Below, in pieces: positions 61,241 to 64,000 of a DNA stretch of 64,000 nucleotides. The first letter of the stretch is position 1, and the number at the start of each line of letters is the position of its first letter. Location: NCBI GenBank assembly GCA_030867875.1, contig JAOWCC010000577.1:512660-576659 (forward strand), written 5' to 3'. Position numbers and translations under genes: made by a program. The notes beneath the pieces are model-generated. The model had not been told where the DNA came from. It saw only the letters and a program-made list of their open reading frames with translations, and did not search any database. The stretch is from Actinernus sp. WN-2022. Its lineage: Eukaryota > Cnidaria > Anthozoa > Actiniaria > Actinernidae.

Positions 61241-61745
61241 ATAGTTTCGAGGGAGGACGTTTGGCAAAGAGAAGATTGTTCCACCGGGACACGTATCGTA
61301 ATGATGAGGACACGTATCGTAATGATGAGTAAACACGCATTTCTTGGCGTCTTCATTTTTCTTAGTTTTCTTCACCTAGCGACTGTGAACCATGATGTAA
61401 CTTCAGAAGAGGCAACCTGTAGTCACCAGAAACGTCCTGGTGCCACTCAAGATATTTCATACTTGGATGTTTCCTTGAAATCGGACGTAATATGGTACAG
61501 GATAACCTACACAGGGACAACCTCTGTTAGAAAGTTGCATCAACTATCCAAACAAGACACAGGATGGTGTCGAATTTACATACTCTGGACAAAGATCTTG
61601 GCCAATTAACCCGAAATGGAACAATAAGGTTAACACAACCCGAGTTACTATCGCTTCACTGCGCCTAAAAAGATCCACAAAATCGTTCGCTTATTATGCA
61701 AACTCTGTTTGCCAGAGACGTATTTTACTGAGTGTTGGAGATGTA

Positions 61746-62837
61746 TTGCTATGTTCGGGAGATATAAGTGTAAACCCGGGACCGGTGGCCGAAATGAAGC
61801 CCAAATGCAGCGTGTGTTCAAGAACCATCGCTAAAAACCGTCAAAAAATGTCCTGTAGTGAGTGTAATACTCCCACACATATCAAATGTGCTGGCTTAGA
61901 ACCAAAACAAACAACTTGCTTGTGTTGGAGCTGTATGTTTCCTAATTTTTCAGACTCGTTCTTTGCAATTGAAGAAAACTTAGCCGGACAACCTCAATTG
62001 GATCAATCCATCAGATCTAGATCGCCACAGATTGCACCGGAAATATCAATCCTCAAAGAGAAATATTCTAAAAACTTGAAATTTGCCCACCTTAATATAA
62101 ACAGTGTTGCTGGATTCAAATTCTTTGAGCTAAAATATCTATTACTTCAAGGATTGTTTGATATATTCGTTGTCAGCGAAACAAAAATTTATAGCTCGTT
62201 CCCAGACTCGCAATTCTACATCAAAGGTTTCAAGATGTTTCGCAAAGATCGCGACACACGAGGAGGGGGCCTGCTTGTCTATGTCAGAAGAGAGCTCATA
62301 GCGAACAGACTGTGTGACATTGAATCGAAAGGCTTAGAGTGTATTGCTCTATGTGTCCAGATCAAGAAATCAGCTAAGAGTACAGTATTTATCGGAGCTT
62401 ACAGACCGCCATGTCTCACCAAAGAACGTTGGACAAAAGAATTAGAAACTTTCCTAAAAAGATCGAACAAGATCTCTGACAACATAATTCTAGCCGGCGA
62501 TCTAAACTGTGATCTCTCTCAGCCTGATAAACACAATAAGGAGGGTCGGGCATTGCTAGATATTTGTGAGATTTGCAACCTTAGCAACGTTATCAAATCT
62601 CCAACAAGAATCACGGACTCGACAAGTACTCTAATCGATGTCATCCTCACTACTGGTCCGCGCCAACATCTCGTGTCGGGTGTCGTGGACATAGGCCTGA
62701 GTGATCACAGTCTTACCTACACAGTTATGAGAGCTCACTCCCCGAAATATACACCTAGAATCGTGGTCAGGAGACGGTTTAACAACTATGAGTCAGAGAG
62801 ATTTGCTCTGACGTCAGTATTATTCCATTTCACATAG
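61746..62837 (+). CDS. LINE ORF2 N-terminal part: 2A-like motif, zinc finger, endonuclease
   Basis: The frame is open from 61506 to 62837, with no ATG at 61746 (TTG). The 2A-like motif DISVNPGP differs from the canonical D(V/I)ExNPGP by Ser in place of Glu. Downstream residues 19-60 form a PHD-like finger, and about 110-340 the endonuclease with all expected blocks. If the motif works, the part after Gly-Pro would be released as a separate chain. Confidence 0.75.
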   Translation: MLCSGDISVNPGPVAEMKPKCSVCSRTIAKNRQKMSCSECNTPTHIKCAGLEPKQTTCLCWSCMFPNFSDSFFAIEENLAGQPQLDQSIRSRSPQIAPEISILKEKYSKNLKFAHLNINSVAGFKFFELKYLLLQGLFDIFVVSETKIYSSFPDSQFYIKGFKMFRKDRDTRGGGLLVYVRRELIANRLCDIESKGLECIALCVQIKKSAKSTVFIGAYRPPCLTKERWTKELETFLKRSNKISDNIILAGDLNCDLSQPDKHNKEGRALLDICEICNLSNVIKSPTRITDSTSTLIDVILTTGPRQHLVSGVVDIGLSDHSLTYTVMRAHSPKYTPRIVVRRRFNNYESERFALTSVLFHFT

Positions 62838-63550
62838 CTGATGTATTTGATGACGTTGATGACGTTTGCTGGGCGTGGCAGATGCTGTATTCGGATGTTC
62901 TTGATGACCACGCCCCTCTCAAGAGTAGCATAGTTAAACGCGAACACGTTCCTTTCATGACTCCAGGGCTGCTCGATGCTATTAGGCTCCGAAACAAGCT
63001 AAGGCGTATTTCACTACGTAAAAAACTGCTCGCTGATATTTCCAACTACAAAGCACAGCGTAATATAACGTCAAGCCTAAGAAGAAGGACCAGCTCGCAG
63101 TATCTCCGCTCAAAGGCTGCTGAATCTTAGCGAAACCCAAAAGAATTTTGGAATACTATCAAACCCTTGATGCATTCCAAAAAGAACAACCCGGAGGGGC
63201 CATCCATCTAAAAGAAGGTGACAAATTTATTACAAACAGTAAAATGGTCGCCGATATTTTCAACAATCACTTTGAAAGAGTCCAGAACAACTATGATAGT
63301 GCACCTGAAACATCCTCTGTAGCAGATTACTGGTCTCAGGACCACCCCAGCCTGGTGGCCATCAGAAGAGAAACAATTACTGAACAGTTTCAGTTTAGAA
63401 ATGTAACCCCTACTGAGCTACTGACGATCTTAAAATCACTCGATCCTAACAAGGCTACTGGTCATGATATGATCCCCGCAAGGACTCTTAAGGACAGTGC
63501 GGACGCTCTAACTATGCCACCTCATTAACAGTGTCATCAACTCCAGCACG

Positions 63551-63880
63551 GTGCCGCTTGCTTGGAAATCTGCTGAGATTCGTTCAAGTTTCAAGAAGGA
63601 TGACCCTTTTAACAAAGCCATGTACAGACCAATATCCATATTGGTATTATTGGATAAAATATTCGAGAGGTTCCTCCACAATCAGCTGGTTGAAAAATTT
63701 TCACCACTGTTATCCATTTTCTTATCAGCCTATCGCAAGCACTACAACTGCGAAGGTGTTCTGCTAAGGATTATAGAGGACTGGAAACGTGACCTCGACA
63801 ACAATTTGATTGTTGGAACTGTTCTGATGGATCTAAGCAAAGCCTTTGATAGAGAAACTAAGGGCTTATGGTGTATCTGA
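63551..63880 (+). pseudogene. LINE reverse transcriptase, N-terminal part
   Basis: Open frame with FKKDDPFNKAMYRPISIL, LSAYRKHYNCEGVLLRIIED and VLMDLSKAFD (palm motif with the first catalytic Asp). It continues in another frame after about 63870 to the window edge. Confidence 0.7.
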
Positions 63881-64000
63881 GAGCAGCTGCTGTCTTTTAG
63901 AGAGCTATCTCCATGGCCGACTACAGAGAGAAAGTTGAAGACTCGACTTCTGATTGGTCCATAATCCGCAGTGGTGTTCTTCAAGGTTCAGTGCTTGGCC

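Larger units (their letters stand above)
61301..64000 (+). mobile_element. LINE with leader, 2A-like motif, PHD-like finger, endonuclease and partial RT
   Basis: An N-terminal frame from ATG 61328 begins MSKHAFLGVFIFLSFLHLAT (signal-like). After a frame change near 61505 it continues to GDISVNPGP (61758-61784). A Cys-rich finger (CSVCSRTIAK...CSECNTPTHIKC...CLCWSC) follows, then the endonuclease (AHLNINSV, VVSETKIYSS, LAGDLNCDLS, GLSDHSLTYT). The frame breaks at about 62820, 63128 and 63528. RT starts (RPISILVLLDKIFERF, LMDLSKAFD) and the window ends in its palm region (GVLQGSVLG). Confidence 0.8.

Overview
This window looks like repeat-rich genomic DNA from a marine invertebrate, most probably a cnidarian (coral or anemone type). 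That placement is an inference from gene style, a tRNA-derived SINE, many CR1/L2-like LINEs and the Polinton gene set; it is not proven. Almost all coding capacity belongs to mobile elements. The only confident host gene is an astacin-type metalloprotease on the minus strand. Three exons are visible (53085-52959, 37597-37362, 36470-36463), separated by a 15 kb intron filled with transposons.

The centrepiece is a 14.8 kb Polinton/Maverick (adintovirus-like endogenous DNA virus) at 8766-23591. It begins AG and ends CT, has terminal inverted repeats, and is flanked by AACAG (8761-8765, 23592-23596). It sits inside the reverse-transcriptase ORF of a minus-strand LINE, whose two halves lie at 23592-26029 and 8232-8765. 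Gene order from the left: a Cys-rich small protein (+); a TFIIB-like transcription factor (+); a hairpin-rich non-coding stretch; a minor-capsid-like gene (-); a structural-type membrane-anchored protein (+); a long membrane protein (-, broken in two); the double-jelly-roll major capsid protein (+); the packaging ATPase (+); five or six small, tightly packed virion/membrane genes (+); a tandem-repeat stretch; an unknown gene (+); the integrase (+, broken); and protein-primed DNA polymerase B (-, broken). No adenain-type protease was recognised. The TFIIB-like gene, palindromic bidirectional promoters, promoter motifs inside the terminal repeats, and stem-loops just downstream of genes suggest that this virus lineage carries its own transcription logic, somewhat like large DNA viruses.

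A second, older and more decayed relative of this Polinton lies at about 27272-31210 in mirror orientation. Only PolB (+) and integrase (-) remain, in the same convergent arrangement.

Other regions: 1-4550 is a plus-strand LINE interrupted by a 3.1 kb TTAA-flanked element (269-3413) that itself holds a MULE-type MITE. 4550-8765 holds MITEs, a SINE fragment and LINE fragments in both orientations. 31979-35950 holds LINE fragments, one split by a tRNA-SINE. 38704-41214 is a LINE with a 2A-like motif, split by a repeat-rich DNA element. 41424-47632 is a nest of inverted-repeat DNA elements, two of them TTAA-flanked. 47712-52314 is an apparently intact full-length two-ORF LINE. 56371-60799 is a Gypsy-type LTR retrotransposon with 149-bp LTRs and a GTTAC duplication. 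60841-64000 holds a minus-strand LINE fragment and a plus-strand LINE with a 2A-like motif that runs off the window.

All statements come from reading the sequence and translations. No database search was run. Family assignments rest on visible motifs and general family knowledge.
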